Assembly (NCBI GenBank): GCA_018818165.1
Contig: JAHISP010000015.1
Span: 1 to 56,483, forward strand
Direction: 5' to 3'
Length of the DNA stretch: 56,483 bases
Source: Bacteroidota bacterium
GTDB taxonomy: Bacteria > Bacteroidota > Ignavibacteria > Ignavibacteriales > Melioribacteraceae
Shown: in pieces, positions 26,942 through 36,507 of the stretch
Layout: the number at the start of each line of letters is the position of its first letter
How positions within the stretch are numbered: the stretch's first letter is position 1
Made by a program: the position numbers and the translations under genes
The notes under the pieces: model-generated
What the model saw: only the letters and a program-made list of their open reading frames with translations
Database searches by the model: none
Told to the model about the DNA's origin: nothing

Positions 26942-29900
26942 TTACTTGAGTAACATCATTTTCTTCGTCATATTTACATTATTACCAACTAATTTGTAGA
27001 AGTAAATTCCAGAAGTAAGATTGCTTGCATCAAAGTTGAAAGAATATTTACCAGCTGTAAAGTCTTTATTTACAATAGTAGCAACTTCTTGACCAAGCAC
27101 GTTAAATATCTTTATTGCATACAATCCTGATTCAGGAATTGAAACTTCAATTTTAGTTGAAGGATTAAATGGGTTTGGATAGTTTTGTGCTAACGCAAAC
27201 TTATTTGGAATTTCAGTTGTAGTATTTACGTCTGTAATACCATCAACTTTTTTGTAGATTGCTCCGCTGCTAGTTCCAACATAAATTGTTTGTGTAGGTT
27301 CATCAACCATAATTGAGCTAACTTCAATACCGCCCATTCCTAAACTTGACCAGCTTCCAGACAAAGGAATTGATTTTATTGAAGGAGCAACACCACTTCC
27401 AGATTTACCTAATGATCCAACAGCAAAGCTATAAACACCGCCAGCCCATGTGCTAACATATACTTTCTCGCCATAAACAGAAACTGAATAAACAAACATG
27501 TTTGGCAAGCCAATGTTAATTTGTCCCCAGCTTTCACCATTATCTGTTGATGCATAAACGCCAGCACCAGATGTGCCTGCATAAAGAGTATTGTTTGCAT
27601 CTGCTGCTATTGACCAAACACTTGCATAACCAACTGGCAATTCAACCCAAACATTGTTGTCAAAGTCAAATCTTAAAACACCAAGTCCAAATGTTCCAAC
27701 AAACAAGTTGCCATTTGCAACTGTTAAAGATTGAACAGCATAACTGCTCATTATAAGACCTTCGCTCATTTCTACCCATGTTGCACCGTTATCACTTGAA
27801 GAGAATACTCCCACGCCCCAAACAGCAGCGTAAAGAACACCATCAAGAGATGTAATTGAACGAACATCGCCATCTAGAGCTACTTTATTCCAATCTGTTC
27901 CATCTTGTTTGAATATGCCACTTTCTGTAGCAGCATAAATACTGCTATTAAATTCATATAGTGACCAAATATAAGAAACTGACATTCCGTCGTTAAGTAA
28001 CGTGAACCCAATACCATCGCTAAGGTAAATGTTTCCACCAACTGTACCAACTAAAAGACCACTGCTGCTTTGATAAATTGACCAAATCATTTCATTTAGA
28101 CCGCTTGAACCTACTTCAACCCAATCGTTGCCTGTTTCGCTATCGTCACCATTATCTGGGTTAAACTCAACATTAATAACTATTGGAGCACTTGATAGAT
28201 TGTTAGCTTCGCCACCCTCAACTTCTACTTGATCAAAACCATTAATTTCTGCACAGTTTGTAATTTCTGGGTTTCCATAAATATTACCATGGAATGGAGC
28301 AAGATTCATTTGTCCTTGTCCTTCAAAATATTTACAAATCATTTGACCATGAATAACACCAGCTACAAAGTTTACTGTTGCTTTTGGAGCAAGAACTGAA
28401 CCACGAATATCTATTCCACTAATTTCTAAATTGCTAGCTGCATGGAAATTATAAAGAACGTTACCAATTGCAGTTCCATTTACTTCTAACCCACCAGACC
28501 AAGTAACATTATTTCTATTAACATTTACTAATACAACTGAACCATTAGGAACATCTATTTGCATACTGTTTGCTGCAGAAAGATCATTTCCATCAACTTC
28601 AAACACATTTAATATTGGTTCGTTACCAGTAAGAGTTAAACCGCTCCACTCAAACGTTGTTGTTCCAGTAACTGGTTTTGTAGCCAACAAAGAAGAAAGT
28701 GCATTTAAATCAATTTCTGCTTGAGCAAAGTCAACAGGTAGTGGATGTGTAATATCAGCTTTAATAACTGAGCCATCACTACATAGGTTAATTTGTGTTA
28801 TATCTGCATGATTTCCATAAACAACATTTCCATTATAAACTTGACCTGTTGTATATGTGAGGTTTCTTCCAACAACAAGTACATCGGCGGTGCCATTTGA
28901 TGGATTTAATTTATCACCAACACTATAATTACCAAATGTTGCATTTCTACCAACTGCAACTTTACCTTCAGTATCTGATGATGGTTGAACAGCGTCTTTA
29001 ATTACAAATAAATTGTAAGGTGCTGCTGCTCCAAAATCAAAAGTTGGAGCTTCGCTCATTGCTAGATAATCAACTTTTACCGAAATAGTTAAGCTTTTGC
29101 TATCACCAGCATTAAGATCGCCAACAGTCCAGATTCCAGATGTTTCGTCATAACCAGCTGGTGCTGAAGATTGGTACACTAATCCAGTTGGAAGTACGTC
29201 AGTAACTGTAATTCCAGTTCCGTTTGTTGTGCTATTGTTTGTAATAGTAATTGTATAAGTAATAACTTCTTCGTCATTTGGAGTTGTATTACTTGCTGTT
29301 TTAACAATACTTAAATCAAAGTCATTTGTTGGAACTGTGTACATTCCAGCATCTAATGACATATTATTATCGCCAGCAACAAGAGAAACACATTCTGTTT
29401 TTCCGTTTGTTACATCTGCATCAGAATCTTTTTCAACATCTGAGCCTTCATTTATTGATGTAAATAAGTAACCATTTGGAAGAACAAATTCTACATAATA
29501 GCTACCTGGTTCTAAATTGTCGAATAAATAATTTCCATCAGAATCTGTAGTGGTTGTTGAAACAAATGCATCTAAACAAGTGTAAAGATTAACCACAACA
29601 CCGTTTACACCATCTTCATCTAAATCTTGAATTCCGTCTTTGTTATCATCATACCAAACTTTATCGCCAAGTGATGCTTTTTCAACACAAAGAATTTCAA
29701 CAGTGTGGCTATCGTCATAGCGAATATCATCAACATAATCACCGTTTGGCATTTGAGGATGACCAATTGCATATGCTTCATTAACAAGATTTCCACCACA
29801 AACTACATTGTTTGTAGAGTATGTTCTTGTAATAGTCCAAGGTTCACCTGGTTCAACAACACCATTAGCTAATGAATGATCTCCATTTGGGTTTATCATC

Positions 29901-31873
29901 GCATCATATATTGTGGCGCCACCAGCTAGAACTATATCGCCAGTATTAAAAACTGTGAAAGTATAAGTAATAAAATCGCCAGCAGTAACTGATGCTGGAC
30001 CTGTTTTCTCGAAAGTCATTGCTGTGTGAAAAAATCCAAAATCAACTGTAGGATTGTCTTCACAATTAATAGTAACTGTTGCGCTATTGTTTTCGTCGCC
30101 ATCACTATCTAGTTCGTCAGAGTTACCTTCGTTTGAAGGAGTTAAATACCACTTTTCACTTGCAGAACTTTCAAAAACTCCACCAGCATTAAAGTTAACA
30201 TCAGCAACTTTAACCGTGTAAGTTCCATTTGCTAAAGCTGTAAATTCATAGTGTCCAGTATTATCTGTATTGATAGATGAAAGAAGATTTGCACCATCAT
30301 ATAATTCAACAACTACATTTTCAATACCAAGTTCAGCTTCGTCTTGAATTCCGTTTACATTTGAATCGTGCCAGATATAATTACCAAGTGTGCTTTCGCA
30401 ATCTTGAATTGTTCCTTCACAAGTTAAATCACCTTTATTAACTGTTCCATTATCAAAATTTTCATTTATTGCAGTAGCAGCGTCATTAATTTGACTATAA
30501 GTATAATTTGGATTAGGAGTACCACCAATTGCCGCATTTGCAAGAGCAAGAAATTCATAAATGGTCATTCCATCAAAATCACCACCATCAAAAACTAAAC
30601 TTCCCAATGGGGTTAAATTTGAACCTAAAACACCAGCATCGTGAAAATATACATTCAATGTTAGTGCAACAAGTTGACCAGCTAAAATTCCAGCTGATGT
30701 TCCATGTTCTGGATTTTTATAATTTTGGGTAAAATAGCTCGAAGTTCCCCCTGCTGGTAAAAATTCCTTAACATCATCAGAGTTTTCTAAAAGTAGCTTA
30801 TAATTACCTCCAATAGTTAATCCATCAGGGAAGACATTTTCAAAATTGTTTTTTCTAATTTTTCCTGGACCACTATTATCTTTGCTTCCCCATCCACCTT
30901 GTGTAAATGTTGTATAATTCTCTAAATCGCAATCGCCTGGTGTGTACCAATTTACTTCTGCAGTAGCTGAAGCATTGGCAATTGTTGGTGTTGCAAGTAC
31001 CATCTTTTGTGTACCATTTGGATTTGCGATATGAAAATATTGTGTTCCATGAGGAATTACTGCTTGAGCAGTTGCTGTAATTAGCGCAATACTTCCACCA
31101 TCTTGAGACAATGTAAATGAAGCTTCACCATTTGCATCTGTTGTTACTTGAGCAGTATTTAACGTACCACTAGTTGTGGTCAAATTAATTACTAAACCAG
31201 CAAAAAAGTCTCCATCAGTGTCGTATGATGAAATAACAAAATTAGCAGATTCACCATCATTTAAATTTTTAGAAGCAGGAGTAATTGTAAAATAATCAGG
31301 ATAAACAGATGAAGTTGCATTTGCCTCTACATCTGCAATAATATCATTTACTCTTGTTTTAATTTTCGAAGATTCTATTGTTGAAGCGTCCAAACCATCT
31401 GAATAATGCCAAATAGCCGTCTGAATTGCAGAAGCTTCTTCTTTTTCGCTTAAGGTTGTAACGTTATCAGTAACAAATGGATAATAATTATTTAAGATGT
31501 AAGTTATCTCAATTGGTGTTGGTCCCTCATCAGTATAAGGGTTTGAGTTACCAGTTGCCCAATTATGACCAATATCGATACAATAAAATTTTACACTACT
31601 CCCATCAACAGTTGCATTAATTGTACCCGCCCAGTCATTAAGAGTGCCAGAACTGAGTGGGTTCTCAAATTTAACATATTGACCTTTATCTGTACTGTTA
31701 ACAATTGCAGTACTAGTACCTTGTGCATCCTTCTTGTTTCCATTTTCTGAAACAGAAGAAAATTTTGCAATATTCTTTTGTGAGGATGCTTTATCTTGTG
31801 CGATGGATTGCCCGATAAACAGAAGAGATAAGAATATGATTGTAAAAAAACCAAATAGTGTGTTTTTTTTCAA
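26942..31873 (-). CDS. Giant exported thioester/SdrB-like/anchor-A/propeller protein with T9SS sorting domain
   Basis: The 1643 residues begin with a signal peptide (cleavage near SIA-QD). Order of parts: a thioester-type domain with Cys98 ('VKFYCIDIGHN') and Gln151 ('AIQTAIWHYSDG'); an Ig-like domain with 'TTDANGEASFTL' (about 190-275); a Cys-poor middle part; SdrD-B-like domains with 'GNYIWHDSNVNGIQDEAELG' (about 497) and 'LGDKVWYDDNKDGIQDLDED' (about 735); a DUF11-like domain (about 850-935); a choice-of-anchor-A domain (about 945-1220); a propeller of BNR/sortilin-like repeats (about 1265-1530); and a final type IX secretion sorting domain beginning 'NYPNPFNPSTKI' (about 1565). TTG at 31873 has GGAG seven bases upstream. 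It is likely a surface adhesin. Confidence 0.85.
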   Translation of the reverse strand: MKKNTLFGFFTIIFLSLLFIGQSIAQDKASSQKNIAKFSSVSENGNKKDAQGTSTAIVNSTDKGQYVKFENPLSSGTLNDWAGTINATVDGSSVKFYCIDIGHNWATGNSNPYTDEGPTPIEITYILNNYYPFVTDNVTTLSEKEEASAIQTAIWHYSDGLDASTIESSKIKTRVNDIIADVEANATSSVYPDYFTITPASKNLNDGESANFVISSYDTDGDFFAGLVINLTTTSGTLNTAQVTTDANGEASFTLSQDGGSIALITATAQAVIPHGTQYFHIANPNGTQKMVLATPTIANASATAEVNWYTPGDCDLENYTTFTQGGWGSKDNSGPGKIRKNNFENVFPDGLTIGGNYKLLLENSDDVKEFLPAGGTSSYFTQNYKNPEHGTSAGILAGQLVALTLNVYFHDAGVLGSNLTPLGSLVFDGGDFDGMTIYEFLALANAAIGGTPNPNYTYSQINDAATAINENFDNGTVNKGDLTCEGTIQDCESTLGNYIWHDSNVNGIQDEAELGIENVVVELYDGANLLSSINTDNTGHYEFTALANGTYTVKVADVNFNAGGVFESSASEKWYLTPSNEGNSDELDSDGDENNSATVTINCEDNPTVDFGFFHTAMTFEKTGPASVTAGDFITYTFTVFNTGDIVLAGGATIYDAMINPNGDHSLANGVVEPGEPWTITRTYSTNNVVCGGNLVNEAYAIGHPQMPNGDYVDDIRYDDSHTVEILCVEKASLGDKVWYDDNKDGIQDLDEDGVNGVVVNLYTCLDAFVSTTTTDSDGNYLFDNLEPGSYYVEFVLPNGYLFTSINEGSDVEKDSDADVTNGKTECVSLVAGDNNMSLDAGMYTVPTNDFDLSIVKTASNTTPNDEEVITYTITITNNSTTNGTGITVTDVLPTGLVYQSSAPAGYDETSGIWTVGDLNAGDSKSLTISVKVDYLAMSEAPTFDFGAAAPYNLFVIKDAVQPSSDTEGKVAVGRNATFGNYSVGDKLNPSNGTADVLVVGRNLTYTTGQVYNGNVVYGNHADITQINLCSDGSVIKADITHPLPVDFAQAEIDLNALSSLLATKPVTGTTTFEWSGLTLTGNEPILNVFEVDGNDLSAANSMQIDVPNGSVVLVNVNRNNVTWSGGLEVNGTAIGNVLYNFHAASNLEISGIDIRGSVLAPKATVNFVAGVIHGQMICKYFEGQGQMNLAPFHGNIYGNPEITNCAEINGFDQVEVEGGEANNLSSAPIVINVEFNPDNGDDSETGNDWVEVGSSGLNEMIWSIYQSSSGLLVGTVGGNIYLSDGIGFTLLNDGMSVSYIWSLYEFNSSIYAATESGIFKQDGTDWNKVALDGDVRSITSLDGVLYAAVWGVGVFSSSDNGATWVEMSEGLIMSSYAVQSLTVANGNLFVGTFGLGVLRFDFDNNVWVELPVGYASVWSIAADANNTLYAGTSGAGVYASTDNGESWGQINIGLPNMFVYSVSVYGEKVYVSTWAGGVYSFAVGSLGKSGSGVAPSIKSIPLSGSWSSLGMGGIEVSSIMVDEPTQTIYVGTSSGAIYKKVDGITDVNTTTEIPNKFALAQNYPNPFNPSTKIEVSIPESGLYAIKIFNVLGQEVATIVNKDFTAGKYSFNFDASNLTSGIYFYKLVGNNVNMTKKMMLLK

Positions 31874-32370
31874 TTTAGTCTCCGTTGTTATTAATTAAAA
31901 TTTGTTGTTTTTTTTTTTGCTTTTTACGCATTCTTTGTTCGCAATTTTAATGCCAAAAACAATTGATTTAATTATCGATTATTTTTAATGTTTTTAAATA
32001 GCAATAAGAATTTATTGTGTTTCAGAATGAGAAACACGCTATTTTAATGTCTTATTCTATTACATAAACTACTTAAATTTTAAATTATTCTATGTTTAAA
32101 TTTTTAGATTTTCCTCTTTTTAACGTTCAATTCTTTTTTTCTAATACTTTTTTTGACATAATAGCGACCTAGAATCTAACTTTTTTTAAGTATGTATCAA
32201 TATGAGAATAGCATCTTTTTTGTAAGACTGATAACATTAACCAAAATAAGACCTATAAAAAAAAAGTAACGTTGTTCAATAAATTATTACTCTGGAAATA
32301 AAAGCGATTGATTGTATCTTTGTTCAACTAAATAAAAATTTTTGAATAAATATTAGAATTAGGTTTTACA
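31874..32370. other. 497-base AT-rich divergent promoter region
   Basis: There is no gene here. It separates the adhesin-like gene (minus) from the YgjV-like gene (plus) and must hold both promoters. A TTGACA occurs at 32154 and TATCTTTG, resembling a Bacteroidetes TAnnTTTG -7 box, at about 32319. Long T-runs dominate 31900-31920. Confidence 0.4.
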
Positions 32371-33000
32371 ATGGATTCATATTATCAAATAATTGGATAT
32401 GTTGGCTCGTTATTAGTAGCTTTATCACTTTCCATGAAAAATATTCGTCTTTTAAGACGAATAAATATTGTTGGTGCTTTTACATTTTCAATGTACGGAT
32501 TATTAATTGGAGCGATGCCTGTTTTTATATTAAACGGATATATTGTACTAATTGATATTTACTATCTTTACAAAATGTACACCACAGAAGAACAATTTAA
32601 AATGGTTCCTGTGCTTGATAAAAAACATAATTATCTAAAATTATTCTTGGAATATTATCTTAATGATATTTTGCAATTTTTCCCCAACTTTAATAGAGAC
32701 AAGCTAGATAGTTTAGAATGTTTCTTTTTACTACGAGATTTACGTCCCGTTGGTCTCTTAATATTTGAGGAAATTTCTAACAAGGAAATTAAAATTCACA
32801 TTGATTATGTAATTCCTGAATATCGCGATTTAAAATCGGGAAAGTATTTGTACAATTCCGAAATTAAATATCTTAAAAATCTTGGATATGAATTAATTTC
32901 CACAGAATCTAATGTAAAAGCACATGTTAAATATTTAATAAATGTTGGCTTCCAAAAATCTTCGGAAAATAATTTGCTCTATACAAAAGTAATACTATAA
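32371..33000 (+). CDS. YgjV-type membrane domain with GNAT-like C-terminus
   Basis: The first ~75 residues form three short transmembrane helices of YgjV type ('IIGYVGSLLVALSLSMKNIRLLRRINIVG', 'FTFSMYGLLIGAMPVFILNGYIVLIDIYYLY'). The remaining ~120 residues look like an acetyltransferase-type (GNAT) fold: 'RPVGLLIFEEI', 'HIDYVIPEYRDLKSGKYLY' and 'EIKYLKNLGYELISTE', with 'VKYLINVGFQKS' at the place of the GNAT C-terminal helix-strand. The acetyl-CoA loop (QxxGxG/A) is degenerate, so activity is uncertain. Function unknown. It is upstream of glutaredoxin by 58 bases. Confidence 0.7.
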   Translation: MDSYYQIIGYVGSLLVALSLSMKNIRLLRRINIVGAFTFSMYGLLIGAMPVFILNGYIVLIDIYYLYKMYTTEEQFKMVPVLDKKHNYLKLFLEYYLNDILQFFPNFNRDKLDSLECFFLLRDLRPVGLLIFEEISNKEIKIHIDYVIPEYRDLKSGKYLYNSEIKYLKNLGYELISTESNVKAHVKYLINVGFQKSSENNLLYTKVIL

Positions 33001-33058
33001 TGAATCCTTTTTCATTGTTTTTCATCAAATTGTATTAAATTATTGGAGAATTTTATAA

Positions 33059-33310
33059 ATGGAACTGAAAACTCAGCCAAAAGTTGTTATATTTACAACA
33101 CCAACTTGTAGTTATTGTAATATTGCAAAAAGATACTTCAGGGAAAAGAAAATTAAATTTACAGATGTTGATGTTTCAAGAGACCAAAGGGCTGCTGCAG
33201 ATATGCAACGCAGAACTGGTCAACAAGGTGTACCTGTAATTATGATTGCAAATAAACCAATTGTTGGATTTGATAAAACTAAAATTAATAATATGTTAAA
33301 CATAAAATAA
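33059..33310 (+). CDS. Glutaredoxin family protein
   Basis: This 83-residue thiol-disulfide oxidoreductase has the redox motif Cys17-Ser-Tyr-Cys20 in 'TTPTCSYCNIAKRYF', the cis-proline loop 'GVPVIMI', and 'VGFDKTKINNML' at the end. A WxxQ-less, NrdH/YruB-like short glutaredoxin is the best match. GGAG lies nine bases before the ATG. It is separated from groES by only 10 bases, so the two are probably co-transcribed. Confidence 0.88.
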   Translation: MELKTQPKVVIFTTPTCSYCNIAKRYFREKKIKFTDVDVSRDQRAAADMQRRTGQQGVPVIMIANKPIVGFDKTKINNMLNIK

Positions 33311-33320
33311 CGGAGTTAAT

Positions 33321-33593
33321 ATGAAAGTAAAACCATTAGACGACAGAGTTCTTGTTGAAGTTGCTGCTGAAGTAGAAAAAACTGTTTCTGGTTTAATTAT
33401 TCCAGATACTGCTAAAGAAAAACCTCGTATGGGTAAAGTTGTTGCAGTTGGAACAGATGAAGATTTACAAGAATTAATTAAAGTTGGCGATAATATCCTT
33501 TTTGCAAAATACGGTGGTGAAGATATTACTGTTGGTAAAGACGAATATAAAATAGTTCAACGTGCAGATATTCTTGCTGTAATAGAAGATTAA
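33321..33593 (+). CDS. groES: Co-chaperonin GroES
   Basis: The 90 residues match GroES throughout: 'KPLDDRVLVEV', the mobile loop 'EKTVSGLIIPDTAKEKP' that binds GroEL, 'GKVVAVG', and 'LFAKYGGEDITVGKDEYKIV'. It caps the GroEL folding chamber in the cytoplasm. Unlike the usual arrangement, groEL does not follow; a terminator does (33659-33695), and the next gene is convergent. No groEL is in the window. A GGAG site lies before the ATG. Confidence 0.95.
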   Translation: MKVKPLDDRVLVEVAAEVEKTVSGLIIPDTAKEKPRMGKVVAVGTDEDLQELIKVGDNILFAKYGGEDITVGKDEYKIVQRADILAVIED

Positions 33594-33658
33594 TTATTTA
33601 ATATGTTTGCAATGAGTCTTCATTTAGACAGCGTTGCAATTAAAATATATTTAGGTTT

Positions 33659-33695
33659 AAAACCAATCCTAGTAAATTAGGATTGGTTTTTTTTT
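33659..33695 (+). terminator. Terminator of groES, overlapping the convergent gene
   Basis: The arms AAAACCAATCCTA (33659-33671) and TAGGATTGGTTTT (33678-33690) form a perfect 13-bp stem with a 6-nt loop, followed by TTTTT. The right arm overlaps the last codons and stop of the minus-strand gene at 33677. Confidence 0.85.
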
Positions 33696-34117
33696 AGCTT
33701 TTCGATATATGAATAAATTTTACATCCAACGCAATAACTAAAAATACCTTCAAGTGAAGCAAATAATATTAGCATAGTACTTAAAATTATTGAAATTGCT
33801 TGGAAATTTAGAACCGCAAAAACCAAAATTAGTGAGCTCATAATAAATCCTAATTTTGCAGCAAATATTTTAGGACTTCCATCAATTAATTTGGGCTTAT
33901 TATTAGTAATCCGTAATAAACTTTTACTTAATCCAGTATAAAAACTATACAGAGGGTCAATAAATCCTCTAATAAAAAAATCTATTGCCAAGAATGCAAT
34001 TAATAATTTATATGATGTTACTATAAATAACGCAACCGAAATGGCGGATAAAAGCGCATTTATCCTTGCTGCTTTTTCATCTACTTGTTTAAACGATATG
34101 GGACAAACTTCACTCAA
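33677..34117 (-). CDS. DUF4395 family membrane protein
   Basis: About 146 residues with four hydrophobic segments. DUF4395 hallmarks are the N-terminal 'EVCPISFKQVDEKAARINAL', 'AIDFFIRGFIDPLYS' and the C-terminal paired cysteines 'FSYCVGCKIY'. The start is set at TTG 34117 because AAGGAG lies six bases upstream and the protein then starts at the conserved SEVCP. The longer frame from 34168 lacks a ribosome site. Function is unknown; DUF4395 often neighbours thiol-redox genes, and here a glutaredoxin gene lies close by on the other strand. Confidence 0.75.
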   Translation of the reverse strand: MSEVCPISFKQVDEKAARINALLSAISVALFIVTSYKLLIAFLAIDFFIRGFIDPLYSFYTGLSKSLLRITNNKPKLIDGSPKIFAAKLGFIMSSLILVFAVLNFQAISIILSTMLILFASLEGIFSYCVGCKIYSYIEKLKKNQS

Positions 34118-34404
34118 TAAAAACTCCTTTTTATAAAAAGACAATAACTCTATTTTTCTGTTACACAATTTACAAAAATTTTCTAATTATGTTTTATGTT
34201 TATAAATAAATTTGTTATAAAATTTACTGTTCTCTTAAACTCAGTTAAATCAATATTCAAAAAAGAGATAAGAGGCAATGAAAAGGGAAAATGTTGGTTT
34301 TAAAAATTCAAGTAATCTTCAATTAATAAACAATGTTATTTGAATTACACTGCACAACATTAACATACTATTGGAATTTTTGGGTTTGTGGTAAAAAATA
34401 GGTT
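34118..34404. other. Gene-free stretch
   Basis: This is the promoter region of the DUF4395 gene (minus) followed by the trailing side of the PLP-enzyme gene. I see no gene, repeat or strong signal in it. Confidence 0.4.
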
Positions 34405-34437
34405 AAAAGCAGTGAACAAATTTTGCTCACTGCTTTT
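34405..34437 (-). terminator. Terminator of the Cys/Met PLP enzyme gene
   Basis: AAAAGCAGTGA (34405-34415) and TCACTGCTTTT (34427-34437) form an 11-bp stem with an 11-nt loop. It lies 12 bases past the stop at 34449, and T/A-rich flanks would allow it to work in both directions. Confidence 0.7.
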
Positions 34438-34448
34438 TTAAAAACGAC

Positions 34449-35633
34449 TTAAACTTTATCTAAAGCTTGTTCTAAATCATAAATAATATCTTCAACATTT
34501 TCAATTCCAACAGAAAGACGAACTAGACCATCTGTAATTCCTGCAATTTCTCTAATTTCTTTACCCATTGAAGCATGAGTCATGCTTGCTGGATGTTGTA
34601 TTAAAGATTCAACTCCGCCCAAACTAACCGCAAGTTGAGATAGTTTAACTGAGTTCATTAAAGTTTCGCCAGCAGAAAATCCACCTTTAACTTCAAAAGT
34701 AATCATTCCACCTTGGGCTTTATGTTGTCTTTGTGCAATTTCATATTGAGGATGTGATTTTAATCCAGGATAACGAACCCACGCAATTTTTGGGTGAGCT
34801 TCAAGCCACTCAGCAACTTTTTGAGCAGATTCACAATGACGTTCCATTCTTAAAGCAAGTGTTTTTAATCCACGATGAACCAAAAAAGAATTAAATGGAT
34901 CAATAACTCCGCCAGTTTGATTTAGTGTTTTTCTAAAATGTTTGTAAGCTTCCTCATCTTTAACAATAACAATTCCACCAACAACATCTGCATGACCGTT
35001 TAGGAATTTTGTTAAACTATGAAGCACAACATCGGCACCTAAATCCAAAGGTTTTTGAAGTGCTGGGGACATAAATGTATTATCAACAACAAGTTGAGCA
35101 TTTGCTTCGTGTGCAATTTTGGCCGTTTCAACTAAATCTGCAATTGCAAGAGTTGGGTTTCCTGGAGTTTCAATGTAAACAACTTTTGTGTTTGGCTTAA
35201 TTGCGTTTTTAATTGCATCTAAATTTGAGGCATCAACGAACGTGGTTTCCACTCCAAATTTTGAAAAAACTGTTTTTAATAAAGTAACTGTTGGTCCATA
35301 AACAGCTTCTGAACAAACAACATGATCTCCTGTGGAAAGAAGTGCAGAAAATACTGTATGAACCGCCGCCATTCCACTTCCACAACCAAGTGCTTTGTGA
35401 CCATTCTCCAGTGCCGCAATTGCATCTTCCATTGCCTCTATTGTAGGATTAAGCATGCGAGTATAAATATAGCCCTTTTGCTCACCTTTAAATAAAGAAC
35501 CTCCATGTTGAGCTGATTCAAATTTAAAAGTTGATGTTTGATAAATTGGTGGCACAACGGGTCCGTGTTCGTATTCTCCTATTCCCGAATGAACACATTT
35601 TGAATCAAAACCTAGATTCTTGACTTTTGACAT
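34449..35633 (-). CDS. Cys/Met-metabolism PLP enzyme (cystathionine gamma-synthase / methionine gamma-lyase type)
   Basis: This fold-type I PLP enzyme of about 394 residues belongs to the trans-sulfuration family. Motifs are 'VHSGIGEYEHGPVVPPIYQTSTF', 'GYIYTRMLNPT', 'GCGSGMAAVHTVF' and the PLP lysine in 'LHSLTKFLNGHADVVGG'. The text 'GCGSGMAA' is common in methionine gamma-lyases, but their catalytic Cys in the 'YGCT' loop is Pro here (EAVYGPTVTLL), so lyase activity on methionine is doubtful. Cystathionine synthase or lyase is equally likely. The start is ATG 35633 with AAGGAG ahead, not the TTG 24 bases upstream, which would place the ribosome site inside the gene. Confidence 0.88.
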   Translation of the reverse strand: MSKVKNLGFDSKCVHSGIGEYEHGPVVPPIYQTSTFKFESAQHGGSLFKGEQKGYIYTRMLNPTIEAMEDAIAALENGHKALGCGSGMAAVHTVFSALLSTGDHVVCSEAVYGPTVTLLKTVFSKFGVETTFVDASNLDAIKNAIKPNTKVVYIETPGNPTLAIADLVETAKIAHEANAQLVVDNTFMSPALQKPLDLGADVVLHSLTKFLNGHADVVGGIVIVKDEEAYKHFRKTLNQTGGVIDPFNSFLVHRGLKTLALRMERHCESAQKVAEWLEAHPKIAWVRYPGLKSHPQYEIAQRQHKAQGGMITFEVKGGFSAGETLMNSVKLSQLAVSLGGVESLIQHPASMTHASMGKEIREIAGITDGLVRLSVGIENVEDIIYDLEQALDKV

Positions 35634-35883
35634 TTTTAATTTCTCCTTTTTAGTCAAAGACTACAATAATTTTTAAATATAATTTATGTTCTAAATTATA
35701 TTTTTAATAAATAAAAACAAAAAAATTCTTCTACATTTTATTTGATTAAGATAATTCGTTATCAAGGTTCCGAAAATTGGTTTAACTTATTTTTACAATT
35801 TATCTTATTTTTAACAAACAAGATTTAACCTATTCTAATAATTCTTATTTAATAGTAAATATTAATTTTCTAAAGGAGTTGGC

Positions 35884-36492
35884 ATGAAAAATTCACTAAT
35901 TATGTTATTAGCTATTTTAATCAGCATTCTTTTAATCTCCTGTTCTGATGACAGTTTAACAAATACTAAAACAAGCAAACCTGGATATGACTTTAATGGG
36001 GGATTTGAAACTTCTGTAAATAAATTCAATGACGACGATGGTTGGATCCCAACTATTCTGCCTGAAACTAAAGAATTTACAAATTTTGTTTGGGGAGCAG
36101 ATGAAAAACATTCTGGCAACTACTCGGTCGCAATAAGTATAGATGCAAATCACCCAACAGATAGATTGATAGCATATAATTGGACAAAACTATTTAAACC
36201 ATTTGAAATAAACAATGAGTATGAAGTAAAAGGCTGGATAAAAACTTTGAACTTGCAATCTTCTGCTTTTATAGTAGTACAATGTTGGAATAGTAGTAAT
36301 GAGATGGTTGGATTTTTCACAACCCAAAGAGAGCATCCTATTGGTGGAACAACCGACTGGACAGAAGTTAAAACTAAATTTACTCCTCCAGAAAATACAG
36401 ATAATGTAAGAATAAGATTAGGACTCGGGGCTCCAGAAAATAGCGGTTGTGAAGTTTGGTTTGATGATATTAATATTGAGGCCGTAAAATAA
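35884..36492 (+). CDS. Lipoprotein with a carbohydrate-binding-like jelly-roll
   Basis: The 202 residues have a lipobox LLISC (Cys20). A beta-rich domain follows with 'FNGGFET' at the start, 'EKHSGNYSVAIS', 'NNEYEVKGWIKT', 'DWTEVKTKFTPPENTDNVRIRLGLG' and 'EVWFDDINIE' at the end. That is the classic pattern of CBM4/9-like or discoidin-like jelly-roll domains. Ligand unknown; it would sit on the outer face of the envelope. AAAGGAG lies six bases before the ATG. Its terminator (36508-36538) is shared with gyrA, which is convergent. Confidence 0.75.
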   Translation: MKNSLIMLLAILISILLISCSDDSLTNTKTSKPGYDFNGGFETSVNKFNDDDGWIPTILPETKEFTNFVWGADEKHSGNYSVAISIDANHPTDRLIAYNWTKLFKPFEINNEYEVKGWIKTLNLQSSAFIVVQCWNSSNEMVGFFTTQREHPIGGTTDWTEVKTKFTPPENTDNVRIRLGLGAPENSGCEVWFDDINIEAVK

Positions 36493-36507
36493 CATTTCAT
36501 TAATGCA

